DNA from: Lunatimonas lonarensis
GTDB taxonomy: Bacteria > Bacteroidota > Bacteroidia > Cytophagales > Cyclobacteriaceae
Assembly: GCF_000390185.1 (NCBI RefSeq)
Contig: NZ_AQHR01000022.1
Coordinates: 62,001 to 126,000 of the forward strand
Length of the DNA: 64,000 bases
Reading direction: 5' to 3'
Part shown: piece after piece, positions 52,212-60,781 of the stretch
How the letters are laid out: the number at the start of each line of letters is the position of its first letter
Numbering within the stretch: position 1 is the stretch's first letter
Made by a program: the position numbers and the translations under genes
The notes under the pieces: model-generated
Database searches by the model: none
Told to the model about the DNA's origin: nothing
Seen by the model: only the letters and a program-made list of their open reading frames with translations

Positions 52212-54098
52212 ATGCAGGAAAAAGGTACCATTTCGATCCATACCGAAAATATTTTCCCCATTATCAAAAAATTTCTCTACTCTGATAATGAGATTTTTTT
52301 AAGAGAACTGGTTTCCAACGCAGTTGATGCCACACAGAAAATCAAGCGATTGGCCCAATTGGGTCAATACGCAGGGGAGCTGGGAGATACCACCGTGAAG
52401 GTAAACTTTGACAAAGACAAAAAAACCATCACCGTATCGGACAGCGGACTGGGCATGACCGCGGAAGAAATCAAAAAATACATCAATCAGATTGCTTTCT
52501 CCGGTGCAGCAGAATTCGTAGAGAAATTCAAGGAAGCCAAGGATGCCAACGAGATCATCGGTAAGTTTGGACTTGGCTTTTACTCCGCTTTCATGGTAGC
52601 CGATAAAGTGGAAATCCAAACCCTTTCTTATCATGATGGAGCTGCTCCCGCTAGCTGGACCTGTGACGGCAGTACGGAATTTGAAATAGGCCCCGGAACC
52701 CGTACCACACGCGGAACCGACGTGATCCTTTACGTTAACAGCGAATCCGAGGAATTTCTGGAAAAGTTTAAGCTCCAGGAAATCTTGGACAAATACGCCA
52801 AATTCTTGCCTGTCCCTATCCAATTTGGCACCAAAACCGAAAGTGTGGAAGACGGAGAAGACGAGGAAGGCAAGAAAAAATGGAAATCGGTAGAGGTCGA
52901 CAACATCATCAACGACACCACCCCTATTTGGACCAAATCTCCCAACGAGCTCAATGACGAGGATTACCTAAAATTCTACAAAGAACTGTATCCCTTCAGT
53001 GAGGATCCGCTATTCTGGATTCACCTGAATGTAGACTACCCGTTTAACCTAACCGGAGTGCTGTATTTCCCAAAAGTCAAGAACGAATTTGAGCTACAGC
53101 GCAACAAAATCAAGCTCTTTAGCCGACAAGTCTTCATTACAGACGAGGTAAAGGACATCGTTCCGGAATTTCTGATGCTCCTGCACGGGGTGATCGACTC
53201 CCCGGACATTCCGCTAAACGTATCCCGCAGCTTCCTGCAAGCGGACGGCAACGTGAAAAAAATCAACAATTACATCACCAAAAAAGTAGCCGATAAACTC
53301 TCGGAGCTGTTCAAAAAAGACCGGCAAGCTTACGAGGCAAAATGGAATGACATCGGCCTCTTTGTAAAATACGGCATGATCAGCGAGGATAAGTTCTACG
53401 AAAAAGGCAAAGAATTTACCCTTTTGAAAAATACCGACGGTGCATTTTTCACGCTGAACGAGTACAGCGACAAAGTAAAAGCGATCCAGACCGACAAAAA
53501 CGATCAGACCATCTACCTGTACGCCACAAACGTCAGCAAGCAGGATGCCTTCATCCAGTCAGCCAATAAGAAAGACTACGATGTGTTGGTGATGGATTCC
53601 CCGATTGACAGCCATTTCATCCAGCACCTGGAAGGAAAACTGGAAAAAACATCCCTGAAACGCGTGGATTCCGATGTAGCCGAGAAGCTGATCCAGAAAG
53701 ACGACGGCTATGCCAATTTGCTTACAGAGGAACAATCGACGAAGGTAAAAGAGGTTTTTGAAAAAGCCATCGCCAATAAAACGTACAGTGTGGAGGTGGA
53801 AAGCTTAAGCCCAGAAGAGCTTCCAGTAACCGTGACGATGGACGAATTCATGCGGCGTATGAAAGACATGGCCCAAACAGGCGGAGGCGGGATGTCCTTT
53901 TACGGATCCCTGCCAGACAGCTACAAAGTGGCCATCAACGGCAATCACGGTGTGATTGATAAAATCCTAAAAGCAGAGAACGAAGAAGAACAGGCCAAAT
54001 TGGCTAAGCAGGCATTTGACTTGGCCTTGTTGGCGCAGGGACTGCTCACCGGCAAAGATCTTACCGACTTTGTAAAAAGAAGTGTAGGCATGCTCTAA
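52212..54098 (+). CDS. htpG: molecular chaperone HtpG (bacterial Hsp90)
   Basis: This 628-aa ATP-dependent chaperone has the GHKL N-domain (ELVSNAVDAT, DSGLGMT, GKFGLGFYSAFMVAD), the middle domain (NVSRSFLQ) and the dimerisation C-domain. The ATP-binding residues are intact and the length is normal. It is monocistronic, with a 128-nt gap after hipT and a strong terminator behind it. Confidence 0.95.
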   Translation: MQEKGTISIHTENIFPIIKKFLYSDNEIFLRELVSNAVDATQKIKRLAQLGQYAGELGDTTVKVNFDKDKKTITVSDSGLGMTAEEIKKYINQIAFSGAAEFVEKFKEAKDANEIIGKFGLGFYSAFMVADKVEIQTLSYHDGAAPASWTCDGSTEFEIGPGTRTTRGTDVILYVNSESEEFLEKFKLQEILDKYAKFLPVPIQFGTKTESVEDGEDEEGKKKWKSVEVDNIINDTTPIWTKSPNELNDEDYLKFYKELYPFSEDPLFWIHLNVDYPFNLTGVLYFPKVKNEFELQRNKIKLFSRQVFITDEVKDIVPEFLMLLHGVIDSPDIPLNVSRSFLQADGNVKKINNYITKKVADKLSELFKKDRQAYEAKWNDIGLFVKYGMISEDKFYEKGKEFTLLKNTDGAFFTLNEYSDKVKAIQTDKNDQTIYLYATNVSKQDAFIQSANKKDYDVLVMDSPIDSHFIQHLEGKLEKTSLKRVDSDVAEKLIQKDDGYANLLTEEQSTKVKEVFEKAIANKTYSVEVESLSPEELPVTVTMDEFMRRMKDMAQTGGGGMSFYGSLPDSYKVAINGNHGVIDKILKAENEEEQAKLAKQAFDLALLAQGLLTGKDLTDFVKRSVGML

Positions 54099-54121
54099 GC
54101 AGCGCCTGCCCCCTCAATAAG

Positions 54122-54155
54122 AGCACTTGGAGACAGGGTTTCCAAGTGCTTTTTT
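54122..54155 (+). terminator. rho-independent terminator after htpG
   Basis: A perfect 10-bp stem AGCACTTGGA / TCCAAGTGCT (54122-54131 with 54141-54150) has a 9-nt loop and a run of T. Confidence 0.88.
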
Positions 54156-54169
54156 CGTTTACAACCTCC

Positions 54170-54196
54170 TTGGTTTGGCAAAAAATGATATTTTTG
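54170..54196 (+). promoter_or_regulatory. promoter of the Rrf2-type regulator gene
   Basis: A TTG at 54170-54172 and a Bacteroidota -7 box TATTTTTG at 54189-54196 lie 16 nt apart. The box ends 7 nt before the ATG, so the transcript would be nearly leaderless, as for the MarR gene. Confidence 0.45.
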
Positions 54197-54203
54197 TAAC
54201 TCT

Positions 54204-54620
54204 ATGCTATCTAAAAAGACCAAATACGCCTTCCACGCCCTTATCTATTTGGGGAAAAATCAGGAACAAGGAGCGATTTTAATTCAGGAAATTTCGGAGA
54301 AATACGGGATTTCCCACAAGTTTCTTGAAAACATCTTGCTGGAACTCAAAAAAGCCGGCTTTTTGGGCAGTAAAAAAGGAAAGGGAGGAGGTTACTACCT
54401 TATCAAAGAACCACACGAAATCCCTCTTTCCCGTGTAATCCGTTTGCTGGACGGCCCTATTGCCCTTCTTCCATGCGTCAGCCTGAATTACTATGAACCC
54501 TGTGAAGAGTGCGAAAACCAGGACACCTGCGGCTTAAACAAAGTGATGGCAAATGTACGTGATGAAACACTCAAAATACTGGAAATGAAGACACTACAAG
54601 ATATTTTGGAAAAAGAGTGA
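54204..54620 (+). CDS. Rrf2 family transcriptional regulator
   Basis: This is a 138-aa winged-helix regulator. The HTH is KTKYAFHALIYLG to ISHKFLENILLELKKAG, with the wing SKKGKGGGYYL. Cys91, Cys100, Cys103 and Cys109 lie in the sensor region, a set similar in place but not in spacing to the three cysteines of IscR, so it may carry an Fe-S cluster or sense sulfur state. It stands directly before sulfate-reduction genes. A role as their regulator, in the manner of CymR, is inference. Confidence 0.88.
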   Translation: MLSKKTKYAFHALIYLGKNQEQGAILIQEISEKYGISHKFLENILLELKKAGFLGSKKGKGGGYYLIKEPHEIPLSRVIRLLDGPIALLPCVSLNYYEPCEECENQDTCGLNKVMANVRDETLKILEMKTLQDILEKE

Positions 54621-54662
54621 TTTTTTTCTTCCATTTACTCTATAATTTTTGTAGGTTTTGTA

Positions 54663-54670
54663 TACTTTTG
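54663..54670 (+). promoter_or_regulatory. possible -7 box for the sulfur operon
   Basis: TACTTTTG fits TAnnTTTG and lies in the 161-nt gap before cysH. A TTG 12 nt upstream is too close for the usual spacing, so the call is weak. It would allow the Rrf2 protein to control cysH separately from its own gene. Confidence 0.3.
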
Positions 54671-54781
54671 TAATGTATTGCCATTTTGTAAGCGTGGGCT
54701 TGTTGGTTTAGGGCGAGGCTTTTACCAATTGCAACGTTGACATGGCCATACAGCAACTGTTTACACCAATTGTTACCTATC

Positions 54782-55504
54782 ATGGCGGAAAAGAAACAAC
54801 TGGACGATCTTTCGGAACGGATACAGCAAATCGGGATCGCGGATGGTTTTCGATTGCTTTGTGACCTACATCCCGGGAAGGTGGTGTTTTCAACCTCCCT
54901 TGGCCAAGAGGATCAGGTCATCACAGAAATAATTGCCAAAAACCGATTGCCGGTGAAAATCTTCACGTTAGACACGGGAAGGCTTTTCTATGAAACCTAT
55001 GACCTATTGGCGAAAACAGTGGCCCGATACCAGGTAGAAATCAAGACCTATTACCCTACAACCGATTCGGTGGAAAAATTGGTCGCGGAGGTGGGAATTA
55101 ACGGCTTCTACGAATCGGTTGAATACCGGAAAAGCTGTTGCCATGCCAGGAAAGTAGAACCTCTGAAAAGAGCACTTGCCGGGAACGAAATATGGGTAAC
55201 AGGCCTTCGGTCCGAGCAGAGCCCAAACCGGCAAAAAATGAAAATGCTGGAGTGGGATGCTGCCAATGGCATTATCAAGTATAATCCCTTGCTGGATTGG
55301 AGTATGGGGCAACTGTTGGACTATATCCAAGACCACAAAATTCCGTATAATCCATTGCATGACAGAGGGTTTGTAAGCATTGGCTGCGCTCCCTGTACCC
55401 GTGCGATTTCGCCTGATGAGGACCCAAGGGCCGGCAGGTGGTGGTGGGAAGCATCGCAAAAAGAATGTGGGCTCCACGAGGCAGCTCCTGCCATCGAAAA
55501 ATAA
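54782..55504 (+). CDS. cysH: APS reductase-type CysH (assimilatory)
   Basis: This 240-aa cytoplasmic reductase converts activated sulfate to sulfite. The start is ATG 54782; a longer frame upstream has no family similarity. FSTSLGQEDQ and TLDTGRLFYET form the nucleotide-binding face. The cysteine pairs KSCCHARK and GCAPCTR bind a [4Fe-4S] cluster, which marks the form that uses APS rather than PAPS. The C-terminal KECGLH holds the catalytic cysteine. No ATP sulfurylase (cysD/cysN or sat) gene is in the window. Confidence 0.9.
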   Translation: MAEKKQLDDLSERIQQIGIADGFRLLCDLHPGKVVFSTSLGQEDQVITEIIAKNRLPVKIFTLDTGRLFYETYDLLAKTVARYQVEIKTYYPTTDSVEKLVAEVGINGFYESVEYRKSCCHARKVEPLKRALAGNEIWVTGLRSEQSPNRQKMKMLEWDAANGIIKYNPLLDWSMGQLLDYIQDHKIPYNPLHDRGFVSIGCAPCTRAISPDEDPRAGRWWWEASQKECGLHEAAPAIEK

Positions 55505-55551
55505 ATCAATCCATTTTATCTTTAGACGTACCTAATCAACACCATACTATC

Positions 55552-57654
55552 ATGCAAAGCTTCAGAACTGAGATAGAAAACCCCGTGGTAGAACGGGACA
55601 TCATCGAGTTGGAGAAAAAGATTTCCCTGTTCCGTACCGGACAGATAGACGAGGAGAAATTCAGAAGCTTAAGGCTAGCCCGTGGCATTTACGGACAGCG
55701 CCAACCCGGTGTACAGATGATCCGGATCAAGCTGCCCTACGGGAAAGTCACTTCCGAGCAATTGCACCGAATCTGTAAAGTTTCGGATGAGTACTCTACA
55801 GGTAGACTACATATAACCACCCGCCAGGATATACAGATCCATTACGTCAGCCTGGACAGAACACCTGCCCTCTGGGCAGAACTGGATAAAGACGACGTGA
55901 CCATCCGGGAAGCCTGTGGAAACACCGTACGAAATATCACCGCATCTGAAACCGCGGGAGTGGATCCCCGAGAGCCCTTTGACGTAACGCCCTACGCAGA
56001 TGCTGCTTTCCGGTATATGCTAAGAAATCCCGTCGGCCAAGAAATGGGCCGGAAGTTCAAGATCAGTTTTTCTTCAAGCGAAGAAGACACCGCGCTTTCC
56101 TATCTACATGACCTGGGATTCATCGCCCAAATCAGGGAGGAAAACGGGACGAAGGTGAGAGGTTTCAAGGTATTGCTCGGGGGGGGGCTTGGGTCTCAGC
56201 CGCGACATGCCGACGTTGTTTACGAATTTCTTCCCACCGATCAACTGATACCCTTCATAGAGGCCGTTGTGCGTGTGTTTGACCGGCACGGAGAGCGGGC
56301 CAAGCGAATGAAGGCGCGCATGAAGTTCCTGATCAGCGGTATAGGACTGGAAGCCTTTATGCAACTGGTAGAGGAGGAAAAAACCGCGCTCCCTTTCAAG
56401 ACCTACCCGATAGATCATGAAACGTACGAAAAGGCCCAGACCCTCCCCAACCCTCCTTCGGTAGAAGTAGCCGAACCTACGGACGAATCCTACCTAAAAT
56501 GGCGAAAAACCAACGTATTTCCCCAAAAACAGCCCGGTTTCTACACATTGGGAATTCGGGTTCCTCTCGGCGACTTCCGAACCGATGTGGCACGTAAGCT
56601 AGCAGACCTGGTAAAAACCTATGCCAATAACGAAATACGTTTTACCCTTCGCCAAAACATAATCATCCGTGATGTAAAAGAATCGCTCATCGCGTTCTTT
56701 TACCAAGAACTCAAAAAGCTGAACATGGCAGCTTTTGGGTACAATACCACGGGCGATATCACTGCCTGCCCGGGAACGGACACCTGTAATCTCGGCATTG
56801 CGAGCAGCACAGGAGCGGCCGTAGTGTTGGAGGAGCTTATCGCAAACGAATACCCTCAATACCTCTACAACAGTGACCTGACCATTAAGATTTCGGGATG
56901 TATGAATGCCTGCGGTCAGCATAATATGGCTTCGATCGGATTTCAGGGAATGTCCATAAAAGCAGGTAAACTGGTACTGCCCGCCCTTCAAGTCCTACTG
57001 GGAGGGGCTACCCTAGGCGGTGGTCAGGGTATCTTTGCTGACAAAGTCATAAAAATCCCAAGCAAACGTGGCCCCGAGGCATTGAGGGCACTGCTGGATG
57101 ACTACGAAGAACATGCACAAGCGGAAGAAGCATTCCATGAATACTATCAGCGTCTAGGCCAGATGTATTTTTATGAATTGCTCAAGCCGCTTTCCAGCAC
57201 AGACAACCTAGCTCCCTATGATTTTGTCGATTGGGGCAATGAGGAAGAGTACGTAAAAGCAATCGGTGTAGGAGAATGCGCCGGGGTCGTCATTGACTTG
57301 GTCGCTACACTCCTGTTGGAAGCCGAAGAAAAGCTAAGCCTGGCACAAGAAAGCCTGGCAGAGAAAAAGTGGTCTGACGGAATATACCATACTTACGCAG
57401 CGATGGTGAACGCAGCCAAAGCAATTCTTACCTCTGAAAGTATTAACACCAACAGTTACGCGAGTATCATCAGTTCCTTTGATGAGCACTTGGTTTCATC
57501 CGGAAAGGTATCCCTAGGTAGCACCTTATCCGACATTGTCTACCAGATAAAGACAAACGAACCTACCGAAGCATTTGCCCAAAACTACCTAGAGGATGCT
57601 CGACGTGTGTTTAGTGGGATCAACGCCTTTCGGGAAAAAGAAGTAAATGCCTAA
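55552..57654 (+). CDS. sulfite (nitrite) reductase with C-terminal HEPN-like domain
   Basis: This 700-aa siroheme enzyme reduces sulfite to sulfide, or nitrite to ammonia; its place next to APS reductase and siroheme genes favours sulfite. The start is ATG 55552, and a longer frame into cysH is rejected. Two ferredoxin-like half domains precede the siroheme/[4Fe-4S] cysteines Cys406, Cys412, Cys450 and Cys454 (CPGTDTC, SGCMNAC). Residues about 565-700 are all-helical and resemble a HEPN domain, without the RNase motif R-x4-6-H. The fusion is unusual outside Bacteroidota. The stop shares TAATG with cobA. Confidence 0.87.
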   Translation: MQSFRTEIENPVVERDIIELEKKISLFRTGQIDEEKFRSLRLARGIYGQRQPGVQMIRIKLPYGKVTSEQLHRICKVSDEYSTGRLHITTRQDIQIHYVSLDRTPALWAELDKDDVTIREACGNTVRNITASETAGVDPREPFDVTPYADAAFRYMLRNPVGQEMGRKFKISFSSSEEDTALSYLHDLGFIAQIREENGTKVRGFKVLLGGGLGSQPRHADVVYEFLPTDQLIPFIEAVVRVFDRHGERAKRMKARMKFLISGIGLEAFMQLVEEEKTALPFKTYPIDHETYEKAQTLPNPPSVEVAEPTDESYLKWRKTNVFPQKQPGFYTLGIRVPLGDFRTDVARKLADLVKTYANNEIRFTLRQNIIIRDVKESLIAFFYQELKKLNMAAFGYNTTGDITACPGTDTCNLGIASSTGAAVVLEELIANEYPQYLYNSDLTIKISGCMNACGQHNMASIGFQGMSIKAGKLVLPALQVLLGGATLGGGQGIFADKVIKIPSKRGPEALRALLDDYEEHAQAEEAFHEYYQRLGQMYFYELLKPLSSTDNLAPYDFVDWGNEEEYVKAIGVGECAGVVIDLVATLLLEAEEKLSLAQESLAEKKWSDGIYHTYAAMVNAAKAILTSESINTNSYASIISSFDEHLVSSGKVSLGSTLSDIVYQIKTNEPTEAFAQNYLEDARRVFSGINAFREKEVNA

Positions 57655-58430
57655 TGGAACAAGCAACACCAAAAGTTACACTGGTAGGTGCGGGTCCCGG
57701 AGACCCGGAATTGATTACGCTAAAGGGTGTCTTGGCACTCAATAAGGCCGATGTCGTCCTTTATGATGCCCTCATCGCCCCTGCACTGCTGCAACATGCA
57801 CCCGAACAAGCCCTCAAAGTTTTTGTCGGCAAGCGAAACGGAAGCAGAATGAACCCGCAGCAGGACACAAACGAGTTATGTGTACATTATGCCAAAAAGT
57901 ATGGGCACGTGGTTCGGCTCAAGGGTGGAGACCCCTTCGTTTTCGGTAGAGGAGCGGAGGAAATCGATTATATCCAGCGTTTTGGTATCCAAACTGAGGT
58001 GATCCCCGGAATATCCTCCTCTGTGGCGGTGCCCGCATCGATGGGCATTCCCGTCACCAAAAGAGGTGTTTCTGAAAGTTTTTGGGTCATCACGGGAACC
58101 ACTTCATCGGGCCACTTATCGGCCGATCTCAAACTAGCGGCGCAGTCCACTGCCACGGTGGTAATACTAATGGGTACCGGCAAGCTAGAAGAGATTGTAG
58201 AAATATACCAACGCCTGGGGCTGGGCCAGCTTCCGATTGCGTTGATTCAGAATGGCACCACCTGTGAAGAAAGAGTGGCTGCCGGAGTCATTGACGACAT
58301 CGAGCACAAGGTCGCAGAACGCCAACTATCGTCACCAGCTGTCATAGTGATCGGAGAGGTAGTACGTGAGAGCGTTAAGTTGATGGAAATCTACCAGGAG
58401 GCATTGGTGAACAACCGATTTGCATCCTAA
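57654..58430 (+). CDS. cobA: uroporphyrinogen-III C-methyltransferase
   Basis: This 258-aa SAM-dependent enzyme methylates uroporphyrinogen III at C2 and C7 to precorrin-2, on the way to siroheme. Motifs are VGAGPGDPELITLKG, RLKGGDPFVFGRG and a SAM site near GMPIPV-like (MGIPVTKRG). It starts within the stop of the sulfite reductase gene (TAATG). The 12-nt gap to the next gene completes a siroheme-making pair. Confidence 0.93.
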   Translation: MEQATPKVTLVGAGPGDPELITLKGVLALNKADVVLYDALIAPALLQHAPEQALKVFVGKRNGSRMNPQQDTNELCVHYAKKYGHVVRLKGGDPFVFGRGAEEIDYIQRFGIQTEVIPGISSSVAVPASMGIPVTKRGVSESFWVITGTTSSGHLSADLKLAAQSTATVVILMGTGKLEEIVEIYQRLGLGQLPIALIQNGTTCEERVAAGVIDDIEHKVAERQLSSPAVIVIGEVVRESVKLMEIYQEALVNNRFAS

Positions 58431-58442
58431 TGACGGAATGGC

Positions 58443-59027
58443 ATGAACGAATTGTATCCTGTATTCTTGAATGTCTCGAACCTGAACACGCTTCTGGTGG
58501 GGGCAGGCTTTGTTGGACTAGAAAAACTCACTTTCCTGCTGAAGTCCAGCCCCAACGCGCGGGTTACCGTCCTTTCGAAGGAAATATCGGAACCAGTAAG
58601 GGAATTGGTTGCGCAAAGGGACAACATAGAACTCATTGAAGATGCCTATCATCCGGACTACCTGAATAACCGACACTTGGTAATCGCTGCGACCAACTTC
58701 CCGGAGGTGAACAAAACGATCTACCGAGATTGTAGGGAGCGGGCCATTTTGGTAAATGTCGCTGATACCCCCGAGTGTTGCGACCTTTATTTGGGTGGCA
58801 TTGTAACCAAAGGAAATGTAAAAATAGCAATAAGCACCAATGGTAAGTCACCCACCACCGCCAAAAGGCTCAGACAGTTGCTGGAGGAGGTTATCCCCGA
58901 AGATATCAACGAGATGGTCGAAAATATCCACAAGTACAGAGAAACCCTGAAAGGAGACTTCGAATACAAAGTAGAAGCACTAAATAAACTCACCGAGGGC
59001 CTGATCCAAAAAAGAGAAACCGTCTAA
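58443..59027 (+). CDS. siroheme synthase (precorrin-2 dehydrogenase / ferrochelatase)
   Basis: This is a 194-aa bifunctional enzyme of the Met8/CysG-N type: NAD-dependent oxidation of precorrin-2 to sirohydrochlorin and iron insertion. It has the dinucleotide-binding VGAGFVGLEK, a catalytic Asp in NVADTPECCD, and SPTTAKRLRQLLEE at the core of the dimerisation domain. It is the last gene of the sulfur operon and is followed by a 16-bp terminator stem. Confidence 0.9.
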   Translation: MNELYPVFLNVSNLNTLLVGAGFVGLEKLTFLLKSSPNARVTVLSKEISEPVRELVAQRDNIELIEDAYHPDYLNNRHLVIAATNFPEVNKTIYRDCRERAILVNVADTPECCDLYLGGIVTKGNVKIAISTNGKSPTTAKRLRQLLEEVIPEDINEMVENIHKYRETLKGDFEYKVEALNKLTEGLIQKRETV

Positions 59028-59064
59028 AACGAAAAAGAGGGGAAGTTATCCCCTCTTTTTCGTT
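59028..59064 (+). terminator. terminator of the sulfur/siroheme operon
   Basis: A perfect 16-bp stem AACGAAAAAGAGGGGA / TCCCCTCTTTTTCGTT (59028-59043 with 59049-59064) with a 5-nt loop begins right after the stop codon and continues into T-rich sequence. Confidence 0.9.
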
Positions 59065-59352
59065 TTCTTATCTTCTTTGATTTTGGTAATGTAATTTTTA
59101 ATAACTCGAATTCGTTGTTTTTCGGGCAGCAAATCCCTCTCAAACAACCCGTCAATACTCCAGTACATTTAGTTGATTATTTAGGTTACGTCTAAATATA
59201 AGACGAATTCTCAACTAAATGGTTGTTTCATTGAAAATATTTTAATGTTATTTTTACAATTCTCACTTTTTAAACCATCAGCGGTACCCTGTTACCCATT
59301 GTAAAAAAGAGAAGAATGGGTTACTTTTCCCAAAAAATCACATACTTCCTTC
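59065..59352. other. AT-rich gap with nested inverted repeat
   Basis: No ORF is visible. ATTTAGTTGA (59167-59176) pairs with TCAACTAAAT (59211-59220). Inside lies a second hairpin ATTTAG / CTAAAT (59179-59184 and 59192-59197). The structure is a two-level hairpin about 150 nt before the aldehyde dehydrogenase gene. It might be a 5' leader element, an operator or a small RNA. Function is unknown. Confidence 0.45.
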
Positions 59353-60777
59353 ATGGCAACATTTGACCTATACCTAGACCTAAAGGGTATTTTTGAAAAC
59401 CAAAAGGAAAAAGCCTTCGAGCTGCGCTCTGGAGATCAGCAGGACCGCATAGAAAAGCTTCGTGCATTACAGTCCTGGATAAGGACAAATTCACAGGAAA
59501 TCCGAGACGCTACCTTTCAGGATCTGGGTAAACCGGGACCTGAAACCGACCTTACCGAAATATCCATGGTTTTAGGAGAGATCTCCCATGCCATCCGTCA
59601 CCTTGATAAATGGATGAAACCCAAAACGGCGCCAAACCCCATCCATTTCACGGGTACAAATGCCTACGTTCAACCGGAACCCAAAGGACGTTCGCTTATC
59701 ATCTCTCCGTGGAACTACCCCTTTAACCTTACCGTCGGGCCATGGGTATCGGCCATTGCAGCCGGTTGTACCACCATCATCAAACCTTCCGAGTTTTCCC
59801 CGGCCACTTCCGCCTTGATAGCTTCAATGGCGTCGTCGTTATTTTCACCGGCGGAGGCGTCTGTAGTTCTAGGTGATGTGCAAGTAGCTAAACGCCTCCT
59901 AGAACTCCCATTCGATCATATATTCTTCACCGGCAGTCCCGGGGTGGGAAAAGAGGTGATGAAAGCTGCTGCAAATAACCTTTCATCCGTTACGCTAGAA
60001 CTCGGCGGTAAATCCCCTGTAGTAGTAGATGCAAACAGTGACCTGGATAAAGCTGCCCTTAAGATTGCCTGGGGCAAATCGATCAACTGTGGGCAAACCT
60101 GTATTGCTCCTGATTATGTATTGGTAAACAAATCAATTGAAAGTGCTTTTTTGGAAAAACTTGCAGCTGCTTTCGAGCAACTATTAAACCCACGCAACAA
60201 AGGAATTAGAGCTAGCAACAGCTATGGGCGGATTATCAATATGGCCCATTGGAACCGACTCAAACAGCTTATGGATAACGCCGTTACCGAGGGGGCCAAA
60301 ATCACCTATGGAGGAGAGGGTCAGGAAACCGAAAAATACTTTGCGCCAACGATACTTTCCTGTGTAGATCAGAACATGCAGGTGATGAATGAGGAATTAT
60401 TCGGCCCCTTACTTCCCGTAATAGGATACGATGATCTAGATGAGGCAATCAATGTAATCAACGGTAAACCCAAGCCCTTGGCACTGTATGTGTTCTCCCG
60501 AAACCGATACCCGGTTCAGCAACTGGCCCAAAAAACCAGCAGTGGAGCCCTAGTGGTCAACGATTGTGCAGCCCATTTTGGGCATCCAAATCTTCCGTTT
60601 GGAGGGGTAAACAACAGTGGTATCGGCAAGGCCCATGGCTATCATGGCTTTATAGCCTTCTCCAATGAAAAAGCGGTGTTTCAGCAGTCGTCGCGAATTG
60701 ACCTAATAAAGACCCTCTACCCACCTTATACGCTCAAAAAACAAAAACTTATACGCTTGTTCAGCCGGTTTTCCTAG
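59353..60777 (+). CDS. aldehyde dehydrogenase family protein (ALDH3-like)
   Basis: This 474-aa NAD(P)-dependent aldehyde dehydrogenase has SPWNYPFNL, FTGSPGVGK, the catalytic Glu in LELGGKSP and the catalytic Cys in NCGQTCIAPDY. NEELFGPLLPV and LPFGGVNNSGIGKAHG follow. The sequence resembles class 3 / coniferyl aldehyde dehydrogenases, which remove medium- and long-chain or aromatic aldehydes. A basic C-terminal tail after residue 450 may touch the membrane. It converges on the photolyase gene with only 4 nt between. Confidence 0.88.
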   Translation: MATFDLYLDLKGIFENQKEKAFELRSGDQQDRIEKLRALQSWIRTNSQEIRDATFQDLGKPGPETDLTEISMVLGEISHAIRHLDKWMKPKTAPNPIHFTGTNAYVQPEPKGRSLIISPWNYPFNLTVGPWVSAIAAGCTTIIKPSEFSPATSALIASMASSLFSPAEASVVLGDVQVAKRLLELPFDHIFFTGSPGVGKEVMKAAANNLSSVTLELGGKSPVVVDANSDLDKAALKIAWGKSINCGQTCIAPDYVLVNKSIESAFLEKLAAAFEQLLNPRNKGIRASNSYGRIINMAHWNRLKQLMDNAVTEGAKITYGGEGQETEKYFAPTILSCVDQNMQVMNEELFGPLLPVIGYDDLDEAINVINGKPKPLALYVFSRNRYPVQQLAQKTSSGALVVNDCAAHFGHPNLPFGGVNNSGIGKAHGYHGFIAFSNEKAVFQQSSRIDLIKTLYPPYTLKKQKLIRLFSRFS

Positions 60778-60781
60778 CGAA

